From Methylomonas methanica (GTDB taxonomy: Bacteria; Pseudomonadota; Gammaproteobacteria; Methylococcales; Methylomonadaceae): a DNA stretch of 64,000 bases. The notes beneath the pieces were generated by a model. The model was not told the origin of the DNA. It saw only the letters and a list, made by a program, of their open reading frames with translations, and did no database searches. The position numbers and the translations under genes are program-made. Positions 9,680-17,613 of this stretch are shown here, piece by piece. The stretch is from the NCBI RefSeq assembly GCF_001644035.1, contig NZ_LUUG01000053.1, forward strand, positions 1 through 64,000, written 5' to 3'. Within the stretch, counting starts at the first letter, position 1. Each line of letters opens with the position of its first letter.

Positions 9680-10085
9680 CAGCTGAGAAGAAGTAAGCGA
9701 TTTCGCGTGCAGCGGATTCCGGTGCATCGGAACCGTGGACGGCGTTTTCGTCGATGCTGACCGCGAAGTCGGCGCGAATGGTGCCGGGTGCGGCTTCTTT
9801 AGGATTGGTGGCGCCCATCAGTTCACGGTTTTTCAGAACCGCGTTTTCGCCTTCCAACACTTGCACAACGACAGGGCCGGAAGTCATGAAGCTGACCAAG
9901 TCTTTGAAAAAACCGCGCTCTTTATGCTCTGCGTAAAAACCTTCGGCTTGTTCTTGGCTTAATTGCAGCATTTTTGCTGCGACGATGCGCAGGCCGTTTT
10001 TTTCGAAGCGGCTGACAATTTCCCCAATCACATTTTTAGCGACTGCATCAGGCTTGATGATTGAGAAAGTACGTTCGATTGCCAT
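9654..10085 (-). CDS. ndk: Nucleoside diphosphate kinase
   Basis: Ndk transfers the gamma-phosphate between nucleoside triphosphates and diphosphates. The 143-residue protein has the family start ([14 protein letters not shown]), the catalytic histidine in the [12 protein letters not shown] motif, and the usual length. The ATG is preceded by a GGAG ribosome-binding site, and a perfect TATAAT -10 box lies about 45 bases upstream. It is the first gene of the run that continues into rlmN, pilW, hisS, yfgM, bamB and der. Confidence 0.98.
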   Translation of the reverse strand: MAIERTFSIIKPDAVAKNVIGEIVSRFEKNGLRIVAAKMLQLSQEQAEGFYAEHKERGFFKDLVSFMTSGPVVVQVLEGENAVLKNRELMGATNPKEAAPGTIRADFAVSIDENAVHGSDAPESAAREIAYFFSADELCDRIR

Positions 10086-10128
10086 TGTGTAACTCCAGTG
10101 AGGATAGTGATTGAAAAATTAATTGCGC

Positions 10129-10134
10129 ATTATA
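10129..10134 (-). promoter_or_regulatory. Probable -10 box of the ndk promoter
   Basis: Read on the minus strand, these six bases are TATAAT, 43 bases upstream of the ndk ATG. The matching -35 region at 17 bases spacing is weak (TTTCAA) and overlaps the hairpin that follows secD. The site would drive ndk and the genes behind it. Confidence 0.5.
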
Positions 10135-10142
10135 ACTTGTCA

Positions 10143-10168
10143 GGCCGGGTGTTGAAAAACACCCGGCC
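10143..10168 (-). terminator. Strong hairpin after secD
   Basis: GGCCGGGTGTT (10143-10153) and AACACCCGGCC (10158-10168) form a perfect 11-bp stem with a four-base loop. It is downstream of secD and just upstream of the ndk promoter. A smaller hairpin with a UUCG loop on the minus strand lies at 10188-10199. No long T-tract follows, so termination may be partial. Confidence 0.55.
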
Positions 10169-10233
10169 GAATAGTGCTTTCCCGGAACCGCCGAAGCGGC
10201 CCGGTTTGCGGCGCCGAACCTAAAGTTTTTCGG

Positions 10234-12081
10234 CTAGATGGAAATTTTGTCGGCGCGATGATCGTTGCCGTAGAACCAGTTGACCAACATCCGGGTGCCG
10301 GTGACGGCGGTAAATACCGAAGTGGCGATACCAATCATCAAGACCAGCGCGAAACCTTTAACCGGGCCTGTGCCGAAGCCGAACAACAATACAGCGACGA
10401 TGAAGTGAGTCACGTTGGAGTCGAGAATGGTCGCAAACGCTTTTTCGTAACCGACGTAAATACTTGCCTGCCGGCTGAGACCGTTGCGCAGTTCCTCGCG
10501 GATCCGTTCGTTGATCAGTACGTTGGCGTCCACCGCCATACCCACTGTTAACACGATACCGGCCATGCCTGGCAAGGTCAGGGTGGCTTGCAACACCGAC
10601 ATGATGGAGATCAGCAGCACTACGTTGAACAACAAAGCAAAGTTGGCGATCAAACCGAAAGCGCGGTAATAAACGACCATGAAAAATACGACCAGCAGGA
10701 AGCCGGCGGTAATCGACATCATGCCTTGATCGATATTTTCCTGACCCAAACTAGGGCCAACAGTGCGTTCTTCGACGATTTCAACCGGAGCGGCCAATGC
10801 GCCTGCTCTGAGTAGTAAGGCCAAGGTGCGGGCTTCTTCAGGGCTATCCAGACCGGTGGTTTGGAAGCGTTTGCTGAAACTGTCGCGGATGGTGGCGACG
10901 CTGATGACTTTTTCGACTTTTTCTTTGTGCTGGACTTTCTCGCCGTTAACGACTCTAGTCTCGGATTTGTACTCGATGAATACCACAGCCATCGGCTTAC
11001 CGATATTTTCCTGGGTCATCTTACCCATTTTCTTGGCGCCGACACCATCCAGCGTGATGAATACGGCAGGTGAGCCGTCTTGGTCCAAGCCTGATGATGC
11101 ATCGGTGATCTGGTCGCCGGTAACAATAACCGCGCGTTTCAACAGTACTGGGGCGCCGTTTTTGTCTTTATATAAACGGCTGCCGATAGGTTCGTGGCCG
11201 CCCAGGGCCGACTGCACATCATGCTCCACGTCAACCAAACGGTATTCCAGTGTGGCGGTGGTACCTAACAATTCTTTCGCGCGGGTAGTGTCTTGCACGC
11301 CGGGTAATTGCACGACGATGCGGCTATCGCCTTGTTGCTGAATGATAGGCTCGGCTACGCCCAGTTCGTTGACCCGATTGCGTAGTGTGGTGATGTTTTG
11401 GCCCAGCGCCGCTTTCTTGATTTCGCGCAGGTTACGTTCGGGGATGTTCAACGTAAATTCATTCGGACCGCTTTCCACTAAATCCAGTGTGCGGAAATCT
11501 TTGTTCAGCACTTCCGTGGCGGCAACTTTGGATTCTTCGTTAGGCAGCACGACTTTGATGCCACCAGATTCCTTCGAAACTGATTGATAACGAACTTTTG
11601 CATCGCGGAAGGCCGAGCGAATATCGTTGGTATAACGTTCTTCAGCCTGCTTCAGCGCGCTGTCCATGTCAACTTCCAATAGGAAGTGCACCCCGCCGCG
11701 TAAGTCTAGGCCAAGATGCATAGGGTTTGCACCGAAAGCGCGCAGCCAAGCAGGGGTGGCGGGTGCTAAATTTAAGGCGACTGTGGCTTTGCCGGACATT
11801 TGTTCGCGCAGCATATCCGCCGCTTTCATTTGATCGTCGGTATTGTTGAACCGCGCCAGAATTTTGCCTTCGGCAAATTCGAAGCTTTTCAGCGCGAAAC
11901 CAGCGTTTTTGATGCTGGCGGCGACCGCGTCAGCCTGAGACTGCTGCAATGGCGTCGGGTTGGACGAAGCCAATTGCACTGCCGGGTCGTTGCCGTAAAG
12001 ATTAGGCAACGCGTAAATCGTACCAACCAGCAGCACGAAAATTACTAGGATGTTTTTCCAGACAGGGAAATGATTTTGCAT
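10234..12081 (-). CDS. secD: Protein translocase subunit SecD
   Basis: SecD works with SecF to drive late steps of Sec-dependent export using the proton-motive force. The protein is 615 residues long, the same as E. coli SecD. It has one N-terminal transmembrane helix, a large periplasmic domain with the LGLDLRGGVHFLLEVD motif, and five C-terminal helices including the GMAVDANVLINERIREE motif. It ends in GNDHRADKISI, like other separate SecD proteins, so it is not a SecDF fusion. yajC lies upstream on the same strand, as expected. The partner secF, normally directly downstream, is absent: only 148 bases with hairpins separate secD from ndk. Confidence 0.97.
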   Translation of the reverse strand: MQNHFPVWKNILVIFVLLVGTIYALPNLYGNDPAVQLASSNPTPLQQSQADAVAASIKNAGFALKSFEFAEGKILARFNNTDDQMKAADMLREQMSGKATVALNLAPATPAWLRAFGANPMHLGLDLRGGVHFLLEVDMDSALKQAEERYTNDIRSAFRDAKVRYQSVSKESGGIKVVLPNEESKVAATEVLNKDFRTLDLVESGPNEFTLNIPERNLREIKKAALGQNITTLRNRVNELGVAEPIIQQQGDSRIVVQLPGVQDTTRAKELLGTTATLEYRLVDVEHDVQSALGGHEPIGSRLYKDKNGAPVLLKRAVIVTGDQITDASSGLDQDGSPAVFITLDGVGAKKMGKMTQENIGKPMAVVFIEYKSETRVVNGEKVQHKEKVEKVISVATIRDSFSKRFQTTGLDSPEEARTLALLLRAGALAAPVEIVEERTVGPSLGQENIDQGMMSITAGFLLVVFFMVVYYRAFGLIANFALLFNVVLLISIMSVLQATLTLPGMAGIVLTVGMAVDANVLINERIREELRNGLSRQASIYVGYEKAFATILDSNVTHFIVAVLLFGFGTGPVKGFALVLMIGIATSVFTAVTGTRMLVNWFYGNDHRADKISI

Positions 12082-12156
12082 GGTTATTCCATTAAAAGCA
12101 GTGACAGCCAGGCTGTTGCGAATAAAAGCGGGGGATATCGCAGGGTTAAAGCAAAC

Positions 12157-12507
12157 TTATTCTTTGGTTTTTTTGCTGTTCAAGGTTTTGTAAGTGCCTT
12201 TGGGCATCATGTTGGCGATGGCGTGGCGCTGTACTTGAATAAAGCTGTTATCGGATACTTCCAATTTGACGAAGTTGTCGTCCAGTTCGGCCACTCTACC
12301 GAGGATGCCGCCGGTGGTAACGACTTCGGCACCTTTACCCAGCGCTGCCAGCATTTGTTTTTGTTCCTTGGTGCGCTTGGATTGCGGGCGGATGAACAGG
12401 AAATAGAAAAAAATCAGAATGCCCAACGGGAACAGCATGCCTTCAAAACCGGGTTGTACGGCGGTGGGCGCTGTTTGGGCCAGCGCATCAGAAATCAAGA
12501 AACTCAT
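12157..12507 (-). CDS. yajC: Preprotein translocase accessory subunit YajC
   Basis: YajC is a small inner-membrane partner of SecDF. This 116-residue protein has a single transmembrane helix around residues 24-42 followed by the signature FIRPQSKRTKEQ and a cytoplasmic domain with VVTTGGILGRV. A clear AGAGGA ribosome-binding site precedes the ATG. It lies 75 bases upstream of secD, as in most proteobacteria. The usual upstream neighbours tgt and queA are not here; psd is. Confidence 0.95.
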   Translation of the reverse strand: MSFLISDALAQTAPTAVQPGFEGMLFPLGILIFFYFLFIRPQSKRTKEQKQMLAALGKGAEVVTTGGILGRVAELDDNFVKLEVSDNSFIQVQRHAIANMMPKGTYKTLNSKKTKE

Positions 12508-12615
12508 GGTAATCCTCTTATTGTTATCGTCGTTTTAATGGTCCGGCCGGGCGGACAGGCGCGCATTATGCCACACTAGCAGTGCTTATCACATTACGCT
12601 GTCGATTTGCCCGGC

Positions 12616-13476
12616 TTATGCTAGCGTCCGGCCGATTGCCTCGCCCAGTTGCACCGCTTTACCGCTGGTGAAGTCGTCGTTCCAGGCTGTTTTTTCTTTA
12701 CCGAACAAGACGATAATGGTTGAGCCCATATTGAACCTGCCCATTTCCACGCCTTTTTCAAGAGTCGGTGCGTTTTCTTCATAACGCCAAGTTCTGGGTG
12801 CGCTGATGCTCGGCGGCGTTACTACACCGTGCCAGACGGTTTCGACGCTGGACACGAAAATCGCGCCCACCAGAATCAAAGCCATCGGCCCGGCGTCGGT
12901 ATCGAAAATACAAGCTACGCGTTCGTTGCGCGCGAACAGATTGGGCACGGCGCCGACCGTGGTGTTATTCACGCTGAACAGCCGGCCGGGAATATGCACC
13001 ATTTCTTTCAAAGTGCCGGTTAAGGGCATATGCAGTCGGTGATAATCCTTCGGCGATAAGTAAATGGTGGCGAAGGAACCGTTTTCAAAGGCCTGTGCCC
13101 GTTCGGCGTCGCCGCCCAGCAATTCCAGCGCGCTGTAGTCGTGGCCTTTGGCTTGGAAAATACGACCGTTGCTGATCGGTCCAGCTTGGCTGACCGCGCC
13201 GTCCGCCGGGCAGGCTATTGCGTCGGCTGCTGAGGCAATTTGTCTGGCACCGTCTTTTAATTCTCGGGTAAAAAAATCATTGAAGCTAGGATAGTGATCC
13301 AGGTCTTGAAACTTGGCTTCCTGCAAATTCACGCCGTACATCTGCACGATGGATTTGATAAACAGGTTTTTCCAGGTTTTGTTTTGGCAATGGGTCAATT
13401 TGGACATCAAGCCGGAAAGGGCGTGATGCGGCAACGCGTATTGCGGCAGCACGGTAAAGATTTCTTTTAAGTTCAT
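12616..13476 (-). CDS. psd: Phosphatidylserine decarboxylase
   Basis: Psd makes phosphatidylethanolamine from phosphatidylserine at the inner membrane. The 286-residue proenzyme has the expected length. The self-cleavage site is present as MGST (usually LGST) at about residues 248-251, where cleavage before the serine creates the pyruvoyl group. The motifs PADGAVS and YHRLHMPLTG, with the conserved aspartate and histidines, are also visible. Its ATG overlaps the stop codon of the upstream FlhB-like gene by four bases, which implies translational coupling. Confidence 0.96.
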   Translation of the reverse strand: MNLKEIFTVLPQYALPHHALSGLMSKLTHCQNKTWKNLFIKSIVQMYGVNLQEAKFQDLDHYPSFNDFFTRELKDGARQIASAADAIACPADGAVSQAGPISNGRIFQAKGHDYSALELLGGDAERAQAFENGSFATIYLSPKDYHRLHMPLTGTLKEMVHIPGRLFSVNNTTVGAVPNLFARNERVACIFDTDAGPMALILVGAIFVSSVETVWHGVVTPPSISAPRTWRYEENAPTLEKGVEMGRFNMGSTIIVLFGKEKTAWNDDFTSGKAVQLGEAIGRTLA

Positions 13477-13757
13477 GATTCGGAATCGGGGGTTTTGCCG
13501 CTGATGAAATAAGCAAAGGCGATGACTTCGGCGACGGCAATATAGAGTTGTTGGGGGATTTCCTCGCCGAGCGGGACTTGCGCCAAAATGCGCGCCAGTT
13601 CCGGTTCGTTTTGCAGCGGTACGCCGTGTTTTTCGGCGATGGCCAGGATTTGTTGAGCGGTAAAGCCTTCGCCTTTAGCCGTAACTTTGGGCGCATTTTT
13701 GCCGTCGTACTTTAGCGCAACGGCAATGTCGCTGTTATAGAAGGTTCTACCGCTCAC
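13473..13757 (-). CDS. FlhB C-terminal-domain-like protein
   Basis: This 94-residue protein matches only the cytoplasmic C-terminal domain of the flagellar export gate protein FlhB. It has the pattern AVALKYDGKNAPKVTAKGEG, followed by AIAEKHGVPLQ and PLGEEIPQQLYIAVAEVIAF. In full-length FlhB a preceding membrane domain and an NPTH autocleavage site are found; here both are absent. Such stand-alone FlhB2-type proteins occur in several proteobacteria and may replace the cleaved FlhB tail in export switching. It starts with GTG seven bases after queF and overlaps psd by four bases. No other flagellar gene is nearby. Confidence 0.85.
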   Translation of the reverse strand: MSGRTFYNSDIAVALKYDGKNAPKVTAKGEGFTAQQILAIAEKHGVPLQNEPELARILAQVPLGEEIPQQLYIAVAEVIAFAYFISGKTPDSES

Positions 13758-13764
13758 GTCAGGT

Positions 13765-14154
13765 TTAAGGCAGATTGACCAATTCTGGTGCCTGCCAGCT
13801 TGGGTCGCGATGCTCGGAGATCACCGTGGTGTAAATGCCGCCGCGTACATTGAATTCGGCGCGCAGGCGCATAAAGTTTGGTGACGTGGCTGCGACGATA
13901 TGGTCGAGAATCTCGTTGGTAACCGCTTCATGAAAGGCACCACGCTCGCGAAAAGTCCACATATACAGCTTTAAAGACTTGAGTTCCACGCACAATTTGT
14001 TAGGTACGTATTCCAGAACCAGTTTGGCGAAGTCGGGTTGGCCGGTCATCGGGCATAAACAGGTAAATTCCGGGATGTCGATGCGAATCGTAAAGTCGCG
14101 CGCCGGCCTGGGGTTCTCGAAAGTGGTAAGGTCTGCGCTGGGTTTTGTAGTCAT
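13765..14154 (-). CDS. queF: NADPH-dependent preQ0 reductase QueF
   Basis: QueF reduces 7-cyano-7-deazaguanine to preQ1 in queuosine biosynthesis. The 129-residue length is that of the short, single-domain (YkvM-like) type. The catalytic Cys34 lies in [12 protein letters not shown], and the NADPH/substrate motif ESLKL-like is seen as [21 protein letters not shown]. It is the first gene of the minus-strand run queF, FlhB-like, psd. I saw no preQ1 riboswitch in the region before it. Confidence 0.96.
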   Translation of the reverse strand: MTTKPSADLTTFENPRPARDFTIRIDIPEFTCLCPMTGQPDFAKLVLEYVPNKLCVELKSLKLYMWTFRERGAFHEAVTNEILDHIVAATSPNFMRLRAEFNVRGGIYTTVISEHRDPSWQAPELVNLP

Positions 14155-14236
14155 TGCTTGATTTGGGTTGCTAGGGATTCCAGAGTGGCGAATTGGACGT
14201 CCGCCGGTTAAGTCTGGTCATATTTTACCAGCTAAG

Positions 14237-14280
14237 ATGCGATAACGTATTAAGCATTTAAACTCAATGAGTTATCGTAT
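14237..14280. promoter_or_regulatory. Spaced inverted repeat upstream of queF
   Basis: ATGCGATAAC (14237-14246) pairs with GTTATCGTAT (14271-14280) with one G-T wobble and a 24-base, AT-rich spacer. It lies in the 294-base gap between the divergent queF and the small motility-like gene and could be an operator for either. Nothing else in the gap is clear, except a TTGTCA at 14355-14360 and TGTAAA at 14379-14384 that could be a weak plus-strand promoter. Confidence 0.3.
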
Positions 14281-14448
14281 GATTTTGCGGTAGCGGGTGT
14301 GTGGGGTTACGGGTTTGTTCTTCCTAAACGAGTCGAAACAATTGATTCGCACAATTGTCAACAACTTGCGGCGAATGATGTAAAATTATCGTTAAGGCGA
14401 ATCGTAAAAACCGCTAGAATGTAAGTTCAATTTGCAGGGGAGTCGACG

Positions 14449-14808
14449 ATGGAAATCAACACTACATACCCAAACCAAAATACCTTGGCTAGCCAAGGCG
14501 TATCCAGAGAGCAAAAAGCCGGCGCTATTGAAGAATTGGCAGAGCGCAGAAAGGCTGCGAATTCTCAGAGTCAGGTCGAAAGAACCGAGCCAAGTCCAAG
14601 CGACACGGTCAGTTTGTCCCAGGAATCTTTGAAATTGGCGCAGGCCGCCAGCGGACAAAATAGCGACAGTCAGGCCAGAATCAACAGTCCGGAGCAGGCG
14701 CAGCAGGTGGTTGGAAAGTTGATCTCGGACATCCAAAACAATCCAGGTCAAGCTCAATCCGCTGTTGCCAATCGTTCGCTGTCCAAATTGGGTGCTTTGT
14801 TGAACTAG
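14449..14808 (+). CDS. Hypothetical 119-residue protein, resembles small flagellar/motility proteins
   Basis: The protein is hydrophilic, with no signal peptide or membrane segment. The N-terminal half is low-complexity and Asn/Gln/Ser-rich. The middle contains SDTVSLSQESLKLAQ, a pattern common in FlgM-like and other small flagellar regulators, and the C-terminal half is predicted helical (SPEQAQQVVGKLISDIQNN). A GGGGAG ribosome-binding site lies seven bases before the ATG. I cannot assign a function; the resemblance to motility proteins is weak and compositional. It is convergent with kup. Confidence 0.6.
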   Translation: MEINTTYPNQNTLASQGVSREQKAGAIEELAERRKAANSQSQVERTEPSPSDTVSLSQESLKLAQAASGQNSDSQARINSPEQAQQVVGKLISDIQNNPGQAQSAVANRSLSKLGALLN

Positions 14809-14828
14809 CATGAGTTGTATTCTTAAAG

Positions 14829-14860
14829 TGCTGCATGCCAGTCTTGAGCTGGTTGCAGCA
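14829..14860. terminator. Hairpin between convergent genes
   Basis: TGCTGCA (14829-14835) pairs with TGCAGCA (14854-14860), with an inner CCAG/CTGG stem. It fills the gap between the 119-residue gene and the stop of kup and could stop transcription from both sides. There is no T-tract. Confidence 0.4.
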
Positions 14861-14865
14861 TCCGT

Positions 14866-16743
14866 CTACAACAGAATACGCATACCCAACTCAACCACCC
14901 GATCCACCGGTATTTTGAAGTACTCAGTAGGGCTTGAGGCGTTGTGATACAAAAATCGAAATAACGCGCGCTGCCACTGCGGCATCGGGCAGTGGCGGCG
15001 GAAAGACAATTTCTCGCTGGCGACAAAAAAAGATGCTGTTTTCTGATCGATTACCAATCCTTCCTTAGCGCAAAGCTGCAAGGCGCGACGCATGTCGGGC
15101 TCGTCTTGAAAGCCAAAATACAGTTTCACCCGAAAAAATTTGCCTGTTTCACCGAAAACTCGAAGTTTGATACGTTGGGATTCTTCTACGGTCGGTAAGT
15201 TTTTGGTGACGATCGTCATAACCACCATTTGCTCGTGCAAAACGTGATTGTGTTCCAGGTTGTGTAGCAGTACTTGCGGCACGCCGTGCAGGTTTTTCGC
15301 TAAATAAATTGCAGTACCGGGAACGGTTTCCAATGGATGGGTTTGAATTTGCTGCTCCAGCTCTTCGAACATCAGCCTTTTTTCATCCATGTTTCTGGCA
15401 AGCAGCTTGCGGCCCTTGATCCAAGTGGTCATTAGCACGAACAAGACGCCCCCAACAGTAATTGGCAGCCAGCCACCCTCGGTAATTTTCATGCTATTGG
15501 CCAGAAAATATAAGATATCCAGGGCTAAGAAAAACGATAGAAAATTGATGCTGGTGAACCTGTTCCAATGCCATAACTCGGAAATTACGATAAATGCCAA
15601 TATGGTGGTGGTAATCATGGTGCCGGTCACCGCCAAGCCGTAAGCGGAAGCCAGTGCCGTGGAGGATTTGAAGCCGGCGACCAAGATAAACACCGATGTC
15701 ATCAACAACCAGTTCACTGCTGGGATGTAAATTTGCCCCATTTCGTCGCCGGATGTGTGGCGGATGTTCATACGCGGTGAATATCCCAATTGAATGGCTT
15801 GTCGTGTGAGGGAAAATGCCCCGGAGATAACTGCTTGCGACGCTATCACTGTCGCTAAGGTCGAAAGCAGCAATAGCGGGTACAAAGCCCAAGTTGGTGC
15901 CATTAGGTAGAAGGGGTTTTCTATTGTCTCTGGATGCCCGATCAAGAGTGCGCCTTGTCCGAAATAATTTAGCAATAATGCGGGAAAGACAAAGCCAAAC
16001 CAAGCGAAACGGATCGGTTTCAAGCCGAAATGTCCCATGTCGGCGTACAAGGCTTCCGCGCCGGTGATGACCAACACAACAGACCCCATTATCAAGTAGC
16101 CCTGCCAGCCAAGTTCATGTAGCAAGCTAAAAGCATAATAGGGATTAACTGCTTGCAAGACCTCCGGTTGCTGGACAATATTGATCACTCCCATGACTGC
16201 CAATACCACAAACCAAACGCACATGATGGGCGCAAACAATTTGCCGACCGCCTCTGTGCCACGCGCCTGGATCATGAATAAAGCTCCCAACACGCTGAAG
16301 GTTACAGGCAAAACATAGTGCTCTAGTTGCGGCGTGATAATTTGCAAGCCTTCAACCGCACTCAGCACGGAAATGGCCGGGGTAATAATCGCATCGCCAT
16401 AGAACAGTACAGCCCCGATCAAGCCGGTGGTGACGATATATTGAAATTTCCGAGGATTATCTTTAGCAGTCTGCAAGGCCAGCGCCAATAACGCCATAAT
16501 GCCGCCTTCACCTTTGTTATCCGCGCGCATGATAAAAATTGCGTATTTGGTGGTTACTACCAGGGTAAGCGACCAAAAAATCAGTGATAACGCCCCCAGG
16601 ATGTGCCCCGTATCGGTAGTTAATCCGGCATGAAACACCTCCTTTACGGCATATAGCGGGCTGGTGCCAATGTCGCCGAATACGACTCCGATGGCGCTTA
16701 AAGTTAAAGTTTTAATCGATGATTGGTTTTGATCAGCAGACAT
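14866..16743 (-). CDS. kup: Low-affinity potassium transporter Kup
   Basis: Kup imports K+ together with protons. The 625-residue protein has the typical start (LSAIGVVFGDIGTSPLYAVKEVF), about 12 transmembrane helices, and a cytoplasmic C-terminal domain ending in VDRVVELGMRILL. Length and order match E. coli Kup. It is the last gene of a minus-strand run nhaD, KdpD-like, KdpE-like, kup. A 150-base gap with a very AT-rich tract separates it from the regulator, so it may also have its own promoter. Confidence 0.97.
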   Translation of the reverse strand: MSADQNQSSIKTLTLSAIGVVFGDIGTSPLYAVKEVFHAGLTTDTGHILGALSLIFWSLTLVVTTKYAIFIMRADNKGEGGIMALLALALQTAKDNPRKFQYIVTTGLIGAVLFYGDAIITPAISVLSAVEGLQIITPQLEHYVLPVTFSVLGALFMIQARGTEAVGKLFAPIMCVWFVVLAVMGVINIVQQPEVLQAVNPYYAFSLLHELGWQGYLIMGSVVLVITGAEALYADMGHFGLKPIRFAWFGFVFPALLLNYFGQGALLIGHPETIENPFYLMAPTWALYPLLLLSTLATVIASQAVISGAFSLTRQAIQLGYSPRMNIRHTSGDEMGQIYIPAVNWLLMTSVFILVAGFKSSTALASAYGLAVTGTMITTTILAFIVISELWHWNRFTSINFLSFFLALDILYFLANSMKITEGGWLPITVGGVLFVLMTTWIKGRKLLARNMDEKRLMFEELEQQIQTHPLETVPGTAIYLAKNLHGVPQVLLHNLEHNHVLHEQMVVMTIVTKNLPTVEESQRIKLRVFGETGKFFRVKLYFGFQDEPDMRRALQLCAKEGLVIDQKTASFFVASEKLSFRRHCPMPQWQRALFRFLYHNASSPTEYFKIPVDRVVELGMRILL

Positions 16744-16850
16744 TGCAGTTTAAGGATTTTTTGCGCTGGGGCGATGAGGCGGCGTGTTTGGATCAGGCGC
16801 CAAGATTTTGGTCGGTTGTCGGTGGTAAAACGAAGCGGCGAAATATACGG

Positions 16851-16880
16851 ACTTATATATAAAAAAATCGTAAAAATTAA
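16851..16880 (-). promoter_or_regulatory. AT-rich tract upstream of kup
   Basis: On the minus strand this reads as T-runs around a TTTTTACG and then TATATATAAG. It resembles the T-rich KdpE site of the E. coli kdp promoter in composition and could be a KdpE-type operator or the kup promoter. The likeness is loose and the start point cannot be fixed from sequence. Confidence 0.3.
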
Positions 16881-16893
16881 CGGGCTTGAGCGA

Positions 16894-17613
16894 TTAAACA
16901 AGCGGTTTGGAAACGTCAGTATCAGCATCAATCGCCATGCGATAACCCACGCCGACTTCGGTCAGTAAATAGCGGGGCCGCGCCGGGTTGACTTCCAGCT
17001 TGTGGCGCAATTGCCCCATATAAATACGCAGATAATGTTGGTCGTGGATGTGTTCCGCGCCCCAGACCTCCTGAAGTAGCTGGCGATGAGTGACCACCAA
17101 GCCGGCATGGCGAATCAGAATGCCGAGCAATCGATATTCGATAGGGGTGATGCGTACTTCATTGTCGGCGACGAATACTTTACGACGCGTGAGATCGACA
17201 CGTAACTGACCGGTTTCGAAAATCTCTTGGTTGCCAAGGCTGCGCGTCACTCGCCGCATCAAAGCTTGTAGTCGAGCATGCAACTCGCCGCTGCCGAAGG
17301 GTTTGGTTAAGTAATCGTCGGCCCCCGCATCCAGTGCCATGATTTTGTTTTGTTCCTGGCTGCGTGCCGACAAAATCAGGATGGGTAGATCCGACAATTG
17401 CCGCAAGCGTCGGGTAACCGCGATACCGTCCATGTCAGGCAGCCCTAGATCCAAGATCACGATGTCGGGATGTTCGCTATTCAGCATCGCCAGCCCGGAT
17501 TTGCCGCAATCGGCTTCGACTGTGGACCAGCCGCGATGGCTGAGACTGGTTTTCAGGAAACGGCGGGTTTGCGCGTCGTCCTCTATCAATAAAATCAACG
17601 GCGTTGCCGTCAT
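16894..17613 (-). CDS. kdpE: OmpR-type response regulator, KdpE-like
   Basis: The 239-residue protein has a receiver domain with phospho-acceptor Asp55 (VILDLGLPDMDG), the acidic pair near residues 11-13 (EDD) and the conserved lysine in LTKPFG. A winged-helix DNA-binding domain follows (TPIEYRLLGILIRHAGLVVTHRQLLQEVW). It is closest in character to KdpE. It overlaps the kinase gene by four bases, so the two are coupled. No kdpFABC pump is in the window; the obvious nearby targets are kup and nhaD. Confidence 0.88.
   Translation of the reverse strand: MTATPLILLIEDDAQTRRFLKTSLSHRGWSTVEADCGKSGLAMLNSEHPDIVILDLGLPDMDGIAVTRRLRQLSDLPILILSARSQEQNKIMALDAGADDYLTKPFGSGELHARLQALMRRVTRSLGNQEIFETGQLRVDLTRRKVFVADNEVRITPIEYRLLGILIRHAGLVVTHRQLLQEVWGAEHIHDQHYLRIYMGQLRHKLEVNPARPRYLLTEVGVGYRMAIDADTDVSKPLV

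Noticed and set aside
10086-10233. Possible secF remnant after secD
   Set aside because: The 148 bases contain hairpins, the ndk promoter and no reading frame resembling SecF.
14155-14448. preQ1 riboswitch before queF
   Set aside because: I found no compact pseudoknot-like C-rich/A-rich pattern next to the queF start; only a spaced inverted repeat is visible.
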